A DNA stretch of 64,000 bases. Source: Lachnospiraceae bacterium. GTDB taxonomy: Bacteria; Bacillota; Clostridia; Lachnospirales; Lachnospiraceae. The stretch is from NCBI GenBank assembly GCA_016286035.1, contig JAEERY010000080.1, positions 1 to 64,000 on the forward strand, given 5' to 3'. The notes under the pieces are model-generated. The model was not told the DNA's origin. It saw nothing but the letters and a program-made list of their open reading frames with translations, and did no database searches. This document shows positions 24,631 to 33,590 of this stretch, piece after piece. The translations under genes were made by a program, and so were the position numbers. Each line of letters starts with the position of its first letter. The first letter of the stretch is position 1.

Positions 24631-25480
24631 ATCAGAGGAAGGAAAAAAGAAGATATTATCCCTTTATGATGAACAGCTCAATAGACTGAACGTTCCATAT
24701 AAAGATGTATATGTGGAGACATCCTTTGGCAGGACACATCTTATAGAAACGGGTTCGCTGCAGGGAGAACCTTTACTTGTCTTCCACGGAGGAAATGCAA
24801 CTTCTGCATTTAATCTGCTTGCGTGCGATTTTTTATTTGATGATTTCCATATATATGCTGTAGACATTATCGGACACCCTGGAAAAAGTGCGGAAAGAAG
24901 TCTTTCGGCATTCAATTATGATTATGGGAAATGGACAGGCGAAGTGATAAGTGCGCTTGGATACGAAAGTATGAGCCTGTTCGGAGGATCGTTCGGAGGC
25001 GGAGTCATTGCCAAAACCATGTGCGAGGTTCCTGACAGGATCAAGCGTGTGGTCATGTACATTCCTTCGGGGATAAAGAACGCGTTTCAGTTAAAGAATG
25101 CTCAGATGATGTTTCCTATGATCATGTACTGGATAACGGGAAAACAAAACTGGTTAAAAAAGACGATGATACCGATGGCTCTTTCAGAGGATAATATCCC
25201 CGATGATCTGTATCAGACTGCAAAGCTGAGCATAGATCATATAAAGGTCAAGACCGCCATGCCGACAAATGTTTCTTCGGCGAGAATGAAAAAATGCAAG
25301 GCACCGACACTTGTGATGGCGGCGGAGAAAGATTGCCTGTTTCCGGCAAAAGGAATCATTAAAAGGTCAAAACAGATAATACCGAACTGTGAAACTTATC
25401 TGTTAAAGGACAGAGGACATGTACATGATCTTACTTTTGATGAAAAGAAGATGATCACGGATTTTTTATTAAAGGGATGA
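24608..25480 (+). CDS. Alpha/beta hydrolase
   Basis: A 290-residue alpha/beta-fold hydrolase starting at GTG 24608 behind GAGGGAA, inside the end of the preceding gene. It has LLVFHGGNATSAF, the nucleophile elbow GGSFGGG, an acid in AAEKDCLFPA and a histidine in DRGHVHDL. It is a clear paralogue of the next protein: both share DVPY/NVPY near the start, 'TSFGxTH' (SFGRTHLIETGS here), and HGGN. The substrate is unknown. Confidence 0.87.
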   Translation: MKTGSIYKSEEGKKKILSLYDEQLNRLNVPYKDVYVETSFGRTHLIETGSLQGEPLLVFHGGNATSAFNLLACDFLFDDFHIYAVDIIGHPGKSAERSLSAFNYDYGKWTGEVISALGYESMSLFGGSFGGGVIAKTMCEVPDRIKRVVMYIPSGIKNAFQLKNAQMMFPMIMYWITGKQNWLKKTMIPMALSEDNIPDDLYQTAKLSIDHIKVKTAMPTNVSSARMKKCKAPTLVMAAEKDCLFPAKGIIKRSKQIIPNCETYLLKDRGHVHDLTFDEKKMITDFLLKG

Positions 25481-25483
25481 TTA

Positions 25484-26365
25484 ATGAAGAAAGCTGCATT
25501 CGTATACAAAGATGAAGATAGCATGAGCAGGATGCATGAATTCTATGACAGAGTCATGGAATCTTTAGATGTGCCCTATTTGGAAAACTATATAAATACA
25601 TCTTTTGGACAGACACATTCACTCTTAGTCGGAGATCAAACAAAGCCAAGGATATGCACAATCCACGGCGGTAACGGGATAACACCGCTTAATATCAGGC
25701 TGTTTTTACCGCTGCTTAAGGAATACTGCATCATTGCGCCCGATGTTGTGGGGATGCCCGGAAAGAGTGAACCATACAGAAATATAAGCAGCATGAAAGA
25801 TGAATACGGACAATGGATATCTGAAATACTGGATTTCTACAAAGAAGATAAGGTATCGTTTGTGGTGTCATCATACAGTTCTTCCATGTTTCTTTCGTTT
25901 GCCAAATGCTTTCCGCAAAGGATCGATAAAGCAATTTTGCTGGTTCCTTCCGGATTGGCACACGGACCGATATTACCTATGATCAAAAAGATGGTTATAC
26001 CGTTTGTCAGGTATTATATAAGACCGGATGAAAAGCTGCTTGATGATGTGCTCGAATATATGGGCGGAAAAGACGATGAGATATGGAGAGAATTTTTTGA
26101 TCTTATGATGTCTGCATACAGGATGGAACTCAGGCCTCCAAAGGAATACAAAAAAGAAGAGTTAAGATATCTTGACACCGAAGTTTTTATCATTGCGTCA
26201 AAAAGCGATATATTCTTTCCTGCCGATAAAGTGTTTGACAGGGCCAGAGATGTATTTGGAAATGATATCAGAGTACAGTATATAGAAAGCAAACATCTGC
26301 CATCACAGGAAGTAATGGCAGATGTCTGTAAGAAGATCATTTTAATGCTTCAAGAAGACGTCTAG
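25484..26365 (+). CDS. Alpha/beta hydrolase with serine-rich elbow
   Basis: A 293-residue paralogue of the preceding protein (NTSFGQTHSLLVGD, TIHGGNGITPLN, DVVGMPGKSEP). The nucleophile elbow, normally G-x-S-x-G, reads S-Y-S-S-S within VVSSYSSSMFL, so the serine is kept but both glycines are replaced by serine. The acid (SKSDIFFPADK) and the histidine (ESKHLPSQ) are in place. The enzyme may still work, with altered geometry. Its end overlaps the convergent lipoprotein gene by 29 bases. Confidence 0.83.
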   Translation: MKKAAFVYKDEDSMSRMHEFYDRVMESLDVPYLENYINTSFGQTHSLLVGDQTKPRICTIHGGNGITPLNIRLFLPLLKEYCIIAPDVVGMPGKSEPYRNISSMKDEYGQWISEILDFYKEDKVSFVVSSYSSSMFLSFAKCFPQRIDKAILLVPSGLAHGPILPMIKKMVIPFVRYYIRPDEKLLDDVLEYMGGKDDEIWREFFDLMMSAYRMELRPPKEYKKEELRYLDTEVFIIASKSDIFFPADKVFDRARDVFGNDIRVQYIESKHLPSQEVMADVCKKIILMLQEDV

Positions 26366-27617
26366 ATATGTTTTCTGAAACATAGTAAGCTCTAAGCGTA
26401 GACTCAAGATCTATAAAATAGAGGTTTCCGTATCCTGTATCCGGAAGGAAACAGTCGAGATTAAGATAGGATTGAATACCTCCGGAAGTTGCGAAGCCCT
26501 TTCCGTTGTCGGCAAGAAACAGACCGCCGGCATAGATTTCTATGGCATACCCTTTTTGTGAGGTGAGCATCTTGTCTTTGGACTCGCCGGATAAGAGACG
26601 ATTGCTCATCAATGCTCTGTCAAAGGCAAGAATGTCTGCCGCACATGAATGTGTATCCCACGCACCTCTTAAAGTATTTGGCATTTCCAGGTATTTTGCA
26701 TCGCCGCCCATGTTTACATCGGGAACACTTGTAATGTCTCCTTTTGAAACAGCAGATGAATTCTCCATTCCGCAAACATCAAAGATATTCTTTTTAACAT
26801 AATCAGCGTAGCTTTCTCCGGTTATGTTTTCTATTATCATTGCCAGCAGATGGTAATCGGTCGTACAATAGTTGACCATCCCGCCGGGTTCATGTTTGAA
26901 ACCGGAATCATTTAATGCCTGCATGAATTCCTCATCGGTGACCTCGTCATTGTACATACGGGTAGTAAATTCACCATTGATCCCGTCGTATGCATCTCCC
27001 CAGAAATCCTTGGGTGAACGCAGATAGTCATAGACACCTGACTGCATATAGAGCAGATTGTTTATTGTGATCTGTTTTCCGAATTCATACTCGGGAAGAT
27101 ACTTGTCGATGGTATCGGTCAGTTTCAGCTTTTCCTGTTCTTCTAGCTGATATATGGCTACTGCCGTTATGGGAAGAGCCAGTGCACCGGTTTCGTACGT
27201 GGTATATGGGTTAACCTGGGTTATACCGTCTGTTTCGACTGAATTAAGTCCTGCAAGAAATATGATCTCATTATCGTTCGCGAGGATATATACGCCCTGG
27301 TTAAACTTTGTCTTCTTGCATTCCGATCTTAAGATCTCTATGAGTTCTGAATACTCGGGCTTGTCATTTACCCAGATGTAGTCACCTTCATAAGACAGTC
27401 CCTGTGAAAGAGGACCAAAATCCGGATCAGAGTCACTGACTGCATCGGTATTTTCTTTTGGAGTAGTATCATCGGTGATCACAGCATTATCATTGGAGGA
27501 ATCTGTTTCGTAAAGATCATCATATGCGTATTCGGCGTAAGGATCCTTATTTCCGCAGGCTGTTGTGAAAAGCATGGCGGTTAATAATATTAAAGACATG
27601 TTTTTTTTATGTTTCAT
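26337..27617 (-). CDS. Beta-lactamase-fold lipoprotein, predicted pseudoenzyme
   Basis: A 426-residue protein when started at the ATG of 27617, which has AAGGGA at good spacing; an upstream ATG at 27635 is less likely. The lipobox FTTAC leads into an acidic linker, then a class C beta-lactamase/serine hydrolase fold. The catalytic S-x-x-K region reads TGALALPITAVAI, so both Ser and Lys are lost. The Y-x-N motif reads YCT, and the H-T-G-G region reads TSGGIQ. All neighbouring fold motifs, such as YLPEY, NLLYMQSG and ENITGESYADYV, are kept. It therefore probably binds peptidoglycan or another ligand without cleaving it. Confidence 0.85.
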   Translation of the reverse strand: MKHKKNMSLILLTAMLFTTACGNKDPYAEYAYDDLYETDSSNDNAVITDDTTPKENTDAVSDSDPDFGPLSQGLSYEGDYIWVNDKPEYSELIEILRSECKKTKFNQGVYILANDNEIIFLAGLNSVETDGITQVNPYTTYETGALALPITAVAIYQLEEQEKLKLTDTIDKYLPEYEFGKQITINNLLYMQSGVYDYLRSPKDFWGDAYDGINGEFTTRMYNDEVTDEEFMQALNDSGFKHEPGGMVNYCTTDYHLLAMIIENITGESYADYVKKNIFDVCGMENSSAVSKGDITSVPDVNMGGDAKYLEMPNTLRGAWDTHSCAADILAFDRALMSNRLLSGESKDKMLTSQKGYAIEIYAGGLFLADNGKGFATSGGIQSYLNLDCFLPDTGYGNLYFIDLESTLRAYYVSENISRRLLEALK

Positions 27618-27782
27618 ATCTGGAGTTCCCTTCATTTCTTTTCATTAAATACTAAACAAGAACAGTAAATAAAGTATATCATAATTCGAAGGATTTTATC
27701 ATACAATGTATCATCATGTAAGGTGCGGCTTGTAATGAAAGAGCATAGTATATAAAATGTTCCATATAGAATATCCGAGAAA

Positions 27783-28769
27783 GTGTGTGATAAAGATATG
27801 ACAAAAGACAGATTAACGAAAGACAATCCAAGCGATGAAAAAAAGGTCATCTGTATAGGAATGGCTCTGGTGGATTCCATTATCAAGGGATTTGATCCAA
27901 ATCCCATATCGGCATCAGGTTACAGAGCAGTATCCGGTTCGCTGAATGTGGGTGGAGAAGCGGTCAATGAGGCAATGGCGCTTTCAAAACTGGGTGTGTA
28001 TACGTCCATATTGTGTGCCCTGGGAAAAGATGATGCAGGAGATATGGTTATCGGTTCACTGAAAAGACTCGGAGTGAATACTGAATCTGTTATAAGAGGC
28101 GAGGATCATCCGACACCTGTTACTACAATGTTTGTGAATGATGACGGATCGAGGAAGTCCATAACAAACAGTGCACATCGTTTTAATTTTCATCCAGAAA
28201 AGTATACAGGGTTGTTTGAAGGATATGATGCGGTTATTTTAGGTTCGCTTTTCAGGGCACCGTTTGATGATCCCAAGATCATAATGTCGGTTTTAAAAGA
28301 TGCAAAGAATAAGGGACTTTTGACGGTGGCGGATACGAAACTTCCCAATTTTAGAGTTCTTAATCTTGATGAAATAAGTGAGGGATTACCATATATTGAT
28401 TATATAACTCCCAATGAAGATGAGGCTAAGTATTATACGGGAAAGAACGAACCGTCGGATATGGCGGATGTATTCCTTGGATATGGCATTAAGAATGTAA
28501 TAATCAAACTGGGTGACAAAGGGTGTTTCTTTAAGAATAAAAGTACAGAGATCAGCCTTCCCTCTTGCAAAATAGGAGCTGTGGATGCGACAGGAGCCGG
28601 TGACAATTTTGTTGCTGGTCTAGTTGCGCATTTACTATCCGGTCATGATGAAAGAGAAGCTCTGTCCTTTGCGAATGCGTGCGGAGCCATCTGTACCACG
28701 GCAGTTGGGGCCGAAACGGCTTTAAGGAATAAGGAGCAGGTACTTGAGTTCATCAAAGAACAGATTTAG
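27783..28769 (+). CDS. PfkB family carbohydrate kinase
   Basis: A 328-residue ribokinase-fold sugar kinase. It has the opening VICIGMALVDSII, the substrate region LNVGGEAVNEAMALSKLG, and the catalytic C-terminal signature VDATGAGDNFVAGLVAHLL with the base Asp. The partner substrate cannot be read; KDG, fructose or nucleoside kinases are possible. The start is uncertain: GTG 27783 or ATG 27798 both fit and neither has an ideal ribosome site. It is not close to sugar genes here; a regulated efflux module follows. Confidence 0.88.
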   Translation: MCDKDMTKDRLTKDNPSDEKKVICIGMALVDSIIKGFDPNPISASGYRAVSGSLNVGGEAVNEAMALSKLGVYTSILCALGKDDAGDMVIGSLKRLGVNTESVIRGEDHPTPVTTMFVNDDGSRKSITNSAHRFNFHPEKYTGLFEGYDAVILGSLFRAPFDDPKIIMSVLKDAKNKGLLTVADTKLPNFRVLNLDEISEGLPYIDYITPNEDEAKYYTGKNEPSDMADVFLGYGIKNVIIKLGDKGCFFKNKSTEISLPSCKIGAVDATGAGDNFVAGLVAHLLSGHDEREALSFANACGAICTTAVGAETALRNKEQVLEFIKEQI

Positions 28770-28779
28770 GCTCTGTGAG

Positions 28780-28821
28780 CAGTTAAGGAACAGTTAAGAA
28801 TTAAACAAGATACAGATTAAG
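28780..28821 (+). promoter_or_regulatory. Direct repeats of CAGTTAAG, possible response-regulator site
   Basis: CAGTTAAG occurs at 28780-28787 and 28791-28798, an 11-base period, and CAGATTAAG at 28813-28821. Tandem half-sites one helical turn apart are the usual binding pattern of OmpR/PhoB-type regulators. They lie upstream of the efflux genes, whose own OmpR-type regulator is encoded at 33591-34307. Confidence 0.5.
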
Positions 28822-28901
28822 ACTTCCGTATGTCTTTGCGTTACATTAGTATCAGCAACAGATAAACGGAAGTTATTTATTTTGTGAAAGAGGGAATAAA
28901 A

Positions 28902-30284
28902 ATGATTGAATTCTTAAAGAACAAAAAGAAGACAATGGTGATCGGAGCAGTACTTGCGGCTGTGATCGCAGTCGGTGTCATATCCATAAGTGCCAATGCG
29001 GCAATGACAGTCAATTCTTACACAGCGGATACGGGGGCGCTCAGCAGTGTTTTGGAATTGAACGGAACGGTGGAGACTAACACCTGCAAGACATACTACT
29101 CAAAGGTTGACGGTATCATAGGTACCATTCATGTTAAAGAAGGCGACTTCGTAAAGAAAGGTGATGTTATAGTAAGCTACGATGCAGCTGAGATCGAAAG
29201 ACTCACAGCGATCGCTGAGTACGGTGCACAGGCGGATCTTGGAAGCTATAACAATTCGATCCAGACTGGAAACAGAACAGCAGGCCTTTACGGAGAAGCA
29301 AAGAGAAATCTGGGAGTACTCGATCAGCAGATCGCAGATACTCAGGCTGCAATAACACAGACAGAGAAAGATCTTCTGGAAAGAAAAGCAGCGCTTGCAA
29401 ACGAAGGGGCAAAGCTTCAGATATCTCTTATCGACTGGGCGGATGAGCCTGATTCGGATGAGTATGAGAACCTTCAAAAACTCGTACAGAGCAATGCTTA
29501 CGAGCAGCAATATTCTTCTGATATAGTTCAGATGCAGGAGGAACTCAACAGACTAAATGTACAGCTTGCGGCCTGCAAGGAGTACAAAGCCGAGATGACA
29601 AGTCAGAAGGCCAGCACACAGATGAGTCTTATGACAAACGGAGCCAAGGATCAGCTTGAAGCAGTCAAGGCAGCAAATGAACTTACTTCAAATGACAGAA
29701 TAGAGAACTATAAAGAAGCTTCCGAAGGTATCAGGGCCGAATTTGACGGTGTAGTTACCGAGATCGGTGTTGTTGAAGGCAGTGATGTTGCAAGAGGTAC
29801 AAAGCTTGTTACTCTTAAATCTGTTGATGATGTTGTCGTAAGGTTAAATGTAAATAAATATGATATTATAAATATCGAAGAAGGTCAGGTTGCTACAGTA
29901 GCCATAAAGAACAAGGATTATACGGGCAAGATCTCAAGAATAGAGAGAATGACAAAGGAGTCAGGTCAGAATACAGGTATAGGTGTAGAGGTTAAGCTCG
30001 ATACGCCTGACAGTGATATAATCCTCGGAATAGAAGCAAAGGCAAAGGTCAGCACAGCAGATCTTACAGAGACTTTAAGAGTACCCACATCGGCACTCTG
30101 GGAAGATGAAGAAGGAACCTTCGTGTTTGTTGCAAGAGATGGCAAAGCTGTAAAGACTGAGGTTGAAACAGGTATCAGAAATGATGACATGGCACAGATC
30201 GTCTCAGGCATAAATCCGGGTGATGTTGTGGTATGGAATGACACAGCCGAGATCACAGACGGAATGAGCATAAAGGTTGATTAA
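28902..30284 (+). CDS. MacA/HlyD-like membrane-fusion adaptor of an ABC efflux system
   Basis: A 460-residue protein. AAGAGGGA at 28888-28894 places the start at ATG 28902, rather than GTG 28884. One N-terminal hydrophobic segment (about residues 10-30) is followed by a lipoyl half (VKEGDFVKKGDVIVSYDAAE), a long coiled-coil insert (about 75-265), the second lipoyl half (IRAEFDGVVTEIGVVEGSDV), a barrel domain and a membrane-proximal domain (PTSALWEDEEGTFVFV). Together with the ABC ATPase and FtsX-like permease next to it, this is a Gram-positive MacAB-type export system for peptides or similar molecules. Confidence 0.88.
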   Translation: MIEFLKNKKKTMVIGAVLAAVIAVGVISISANAAMTVNSYTADTGALSSVLELNGTVETNTCKTYYSKVDGIIGTIHVKEGDFVKKGDVIVSYDAAEIERLTAIAEYGAQADLGSYNNSIQTGNRTAGLYGEAKRNLGVLDQQIADTQAAITQTEKDLLERKAALANEGAKLQISLIDWADEPDSDEYENLQKLVQSNAYEQQYSSDIVQMQEELNRLNVQLAACKEYKAEMTSQKASTQMSLMTNGAKDQLEAVKAANELTSNDRIENYKEASEGIRAEFDGVVTEIGVVEGSDVARGTKLVTLKSVDDVVVRLNVNKYDIINIEEGQVATVAIKNKDYTGKISRIERMTKESGQNTGIGVEVKLDTPDSDIILGIEAKAKVSTADLTETLRVPTSALWEDEEGTFVFVARDGKAVKTEVETGIRNDDMAQIVSGINPGDVVVWNDTAEITDGMSIKVD

Positions 30285-30303
30285 CAGATCGGGGACAATG
30301 AGA

Positions 30304-31140
30304 ATGGAATCAGATAAGAGGAAGATATTAACTGCAAAGGACTTATCCAAGACCTTTTCTAACGGAACGGTCCAGCAGCATGTACTTAAAAACTTAAATC
30401 TGTCTATATATAAAGGTGATTTCACCGTTATAATGGGAAACTCGGGTTCCGGCAAGAGTACACTCCTGTATGCTCTTTCGGGCATGGACAGACCCAGTAT
30501 GGGAACCATAACCTATTTTACCGATAAGGAAAACGGTGACAAGAAAGAAATCGAGGAGACTGAGATATCTACATATAACAATGACAGACTGGCTATGTTC
30601 AGAAGGAATCATGTAGGATTCGTATTTCAGCAGAACTACTTAAATGACAGTATGAGTGCTCTTGATAATGTTATGGTGTGCGGACTTTTGAAGGCAACAG
30701 ACAGAAAAGCACTGGCTGAGAAAGCCAAGAGACTTCTTCATAATGTCGAGATAGAAGAACAGGATTATAAGAAATTCCCGACTCAGTTATCGGGCGGACA
30801 GCAGCAAAGAATTGCTGTGGTCAGAGGTGTGATCAACAGTCCGGAAGTACTTTTTGCCGACGAGCCTACAGGTGCTCTTAACTCTCAGAATACGGAAAAC
30901 GTACTCAACATCATGTCAGATCTTAATGACGAAGGACAGAGTATAGTAATGGTCACACATACCATCAAGGCAGCAGAACGCGGTAACAGGATTATCTATC
31001 TTGCAGACGGTGTTATATCGGATGAGATAGATCTTGGACCATATGTGGGAGATTACAAGGACGAGAGTAATCCGCACCTTACTGAAGCAAAGGAGCGTCA
31101 CGGTCGTCTTAAGGCTTTCCTTCAGGATATGGGATGGTAG
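30304..31140 (+). CDS. ABC transporter ATP-binding protein, MacB/LolD type
   Basis: A 278-residue ATPase. GGGGA at 30291-30295 fits ATG 30304 best; earlier in-frame starts exist. Walker A is GNSGSGKST, the signature LSGGQQQRIAV, Walker B VLFADEPTGAL, and the H-loop VTHTIKA. An extra segment after the 'G-x-I-x-x' region (residues about 65-90) and a C-terminal extension are present, as in exporters of the BceA/LolD/MacB group. It is followed 13 bases later by the permease. Confidence 0.92.
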   Translation: MESDKRKILTAKDLSKTFSNGTVQQHVLKNLNLSIYKGDFTVIMGNSGSGKSTLLYALSGMDRPSMGTITYFTDKENGDKKEIEETEISTYNNDRLAMFRRNHVGFVFQQNYLNDSMSALDNVMVCGLLKATDRKALAEKAKRLLHNVEIEEQDYKKFPTQLSGGQQQRIAVVRGVINSPEVLFADEPTGALNSQNTENVLNIMSDLNDEGQSIVMVTHTIKAAERGNRIIYLADGVISDEIDLGPYVGDYKDESNPHLTEAKERHGRLKAFLQDMGW

Positions 31141-31153
31141 AAAGGATATAGTC

Positions 31154-33529
31154 GTGTACAGATATTTCTTTATTGCGAAGAATAACATAAAAAAGCAGAA
31201 GAGTGATATGATCACCTTCTTCATATTGGCGGCTATAGCTTCGCTTTTCATATTCATAAGTCTGTCATTCATGACAGGAGCAGGTAAAGTGGTAGATACA
31301 TGCAAGGAAAAGATCAACGGAGCTGATATATTCTTCATGCTTAATAAAAATGATGCTGCAGTATCGAAGGTTGAAGAGATCATAAAGGGTAATGTGTATC
31401 TTAAGAACTGCGAGACAGAAAGAGCTGTAAGATGCAGTTCCAAGTATAGACACAAGGGTGATAAGACCTGGGTCGAGTATTCTTTTATCATGTGCTGCTA
31501 CGAGGATGAGAATAAGATACAGAGCATGAGTATTGATGCATCAGGTTACGGCGGCAATGATATAGTCCTTCCGGCTTCGTTTATGACTTCATTTAAAGTT
31601 GGGGATATAATCCAGATAAAGATAGAAGAGAATGTCTATGATCTTAAGGTTGTGGACTTTAATGAAGATAATCTTTTCTCAGGTCCGATGAACATCGGTT
31701 TGTATAAGGCATATATCTCAGGAAATGTTTTTGAAGATATCCTTTTTGAGAATCCGACAGGTGCAGGCGAGTGGAGGTTTGTCAAGACCCAGCTTACCGA
31801 TACGGCTAAAAAGAAGGGTATAAATGCCGAGAAGTTAAGTGACAACATGGGCGATGAATTGCTCAACTGGTATGATACCTATGTCAAGAATCATCCGGAA
31901 GGCGAACTGAGCATCAATTTCTTTGATGCGGGAATGATGAAGACGGGTGCGATGATACTTCCGCTTATGTTTGTGGCACTTGTCCTTCTCTTTGCGATCA
32001 TAATGTTCATAGTTGCTGTTGTCATAATCGATTTCAGCGTCAAGAATTTCATCATGACAAACATGAAGAACACTGCGATCATGGAGGCATCGGGATACAC
32101 TGTAAGAGAACTTGTCGTGATACTATTGTGTCAGCTCATGATGATAGCGGGAACAGGAGCCGTGGTAGGCGTGCTGATTGGGGCGGCTACAATAGGCAAG
32201 GTAAGCGTAATCATGTTAGTGACTCTCGGATTGCCGTGGAATCAGCCAATAAACATATCAGCTGCGCTCTTTGTGATAATAGGTATGAGCATTGTAATCG
32301 GTCTGCTTACACTTACGCTCGGAAGACAGTACAGCAAAGTGAGCGTTCTAGATGCTCTTAGAGGCGGAGTGAATACACACAATTATAAAAAGAATCTCTT
32401 TGCTTTTGACAAGACCTCTTTGCCGATAGCCGTAACTCTTTCTTTAAAGGAGACATTCGGGAGATTCAGAAGCCAGATAGGTGTTATATTCATTATGATG
32501 ATCCTTGCGATAGCGACCATCATAGGCTTTGGTATGGCAGATACATACGGAACGGATGAAGGATGTATCGAACTGTCCGGTATTGATATGTATGATGCCG
32601 ACCTTGGCGGTAGCGAGGCCATGGCCGAGACGGTAAGAGGGATGAGCACCGTCCAGGATGTCCGTATGGAACTATGGATGAGCTATAAGTATACCAATAA
32701 GAAGTTTGATCAGTCAGTTACCACGCGAGGAATATCCGATACATCGACCATTAAAGGCGGATATGTTATCGAGGGAAGGTGGCCCAAAAATCCCAATGAG
32801 GTCATGTTTGCTGCCAATGCTGCCAATAAGCTTAATGTTAAAGTAGGCGATACGGTCACGGTCAAGACGGATAGTACAGAGGAGTCATATATTGTCTGTG
32901 GTATCAATCAGACGTTTAACAATCTTGGACTGATGGGCTATATGACACTTGACGGTATGAGCAAACTTTCAAAGATTCCCGACAGCTTGAATATCTGTGT
33001 AAATCTTAAGCCGGGAGTGACATTTGAGGATTTTGAAAGGGAATTCAAAGATATTTATCCCGAGGTTGAAGTGACAGATGTAAATGAGGCGGCACACCAG
33101 ACGGTGGGCATGATCACTATCGGTATGAAGGCTTTTGCTTTCCTGATAGCGGGTCTGACAATCCTTATCGTAGCATTTGTAGAATCGCTCATCGTTCGAA
33201 CCAATATCAACAAGCAGTGGCGAAACATGGGTGTGAGCAAGGCACTAGGATTTACATCAAGACAGCTTATAGGACAGGTGATGATGTCAAACATGCCGGC
33301 GATCCTTATCGGTGTTATCATCGGACTTATCATATCTCCGTATGCCGGAACCAGCCTTATGGTATCGTCAATGGCTATATTCGGATTTAAAAAGGTTAAA
33401 TTTACGGTCAGGACTTTATCTTATATATATGCGGCTATTATAATAATCGGAGTTGCACTGTTAACTTCAGGGCTCATGGGACGTCGAATAAAGACACTCG
33501 AGCCGGTTAAGATGATAACGGAAGAGTAA
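31154..33529 (+). CDS. ABC transporter permease with two FtsX-like domains
   Basis: A protein of about 791 residues. AAAGGA at 31141-31145 supports GTG 31154 as start; the frame is open further upstream inside the ATPase gene, but that part is not protein-like. A first membrane segment (residues about 20-42) is followed by an external domain of about 240 residues, a three-helix FtsX-like group, a fourth hydrophobic segment opening the second external domain, and a final three-helix group ending RRIKTLEPVKMITEE. This is the layout of BceB/MacB-like permeases with a duplicated FtsX unit. The exported substrate is unknown. Confidence 0.88.
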   Translation: MYRYFFIAKNNIKKQKSDMITFFILAAIASLFIFISLSFMTGAGKVVDTCKEKINGADIFFMLNKNDAAVSKVEEIIKGNVYLKNCETERAVRCSSKYRHKGDKTWVEYSFIMCCYEDENKIQSMSIDASGYGGNDIVLPASFMTSFKVGDIIQIKIEENVYDLKVVDFNEDNLFSGPMNIGLYKAYISGNVFEDILFENPTGAGEWRFVKTQLTDTAKKKGINAEKLSDNMGDELLNWYDTYVKNHPEGELSINFFDAGMMKTGAMILPLMFVALVLLFAIIMFIVAVVIIDFSVKNFIMTNMKNTAIMEASGYTVRELVVILLCQLMMIAGTGAVVGVLIGAATIGKVSVIMLVTLGLPWNQPINISAALFVIIGMSIVIGLLTLTLGRQYSKVSVLDALRGGVNTHNYKKNLFAFDKTSLPIAVTLSLKETFGRFRSQIGVIFIMMILAIATIIGFGMADTYGTDEGCIELSGIDMYDADLGGSEAMAETVRGMSTVQDVRMELWMSYKYTNKKFDQSVTTRGISDTSTIKGGYVIEGRWPKNPNEVMFAANAANKLNVKVGDTVTVKTDSTEESYIVCGINQTFNNLGLMGYMTLDGMSKLSKIPDSLNICVNLKPGVTFEDFEREFKDIYPEVEVTDVNEAAHQTVGMITIGMKAFAFLIAGLTILIVAFVESLIVRTNINKQWRNMGVSKALGFTSRQLIGQVMMSNMPAILIGVIIGLIISPYAGTSLMVSSMAIFGFKKVKFTVRTLSYIYAAIIIIGVALLTSGLMGRRIKTLEPVKMITEE

Positions 33530-33538
33530 GAGAATGGA

Positions 33539-33569
33539 TTGATGAAAAGACAGGTATTTGTGGTATAAT
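33539..33569 (+). promoter_or_regulatory. Internal promoter of the two-component system
   Basis: An extended -10, TG-G-TATAAT (TATAAT 33564-33569), with TTGATG at 33539-33544 and a long 19-base spacer. It sits just after the permease stop and 22 bases before ATG 33591. Confidence 0.6.
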
Positions 33570-33590
33570 CCTTCTTGTGGAGATCGCACT

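Noticed and set aside
31034-31153. Upstream extension of the permease into the ATPase gene
   Set aside because: The extra 40 residues are an out-of-frame reading of the ATPase end; GTG 31154 has AAAGGA at good distance and gives a normal permease start.
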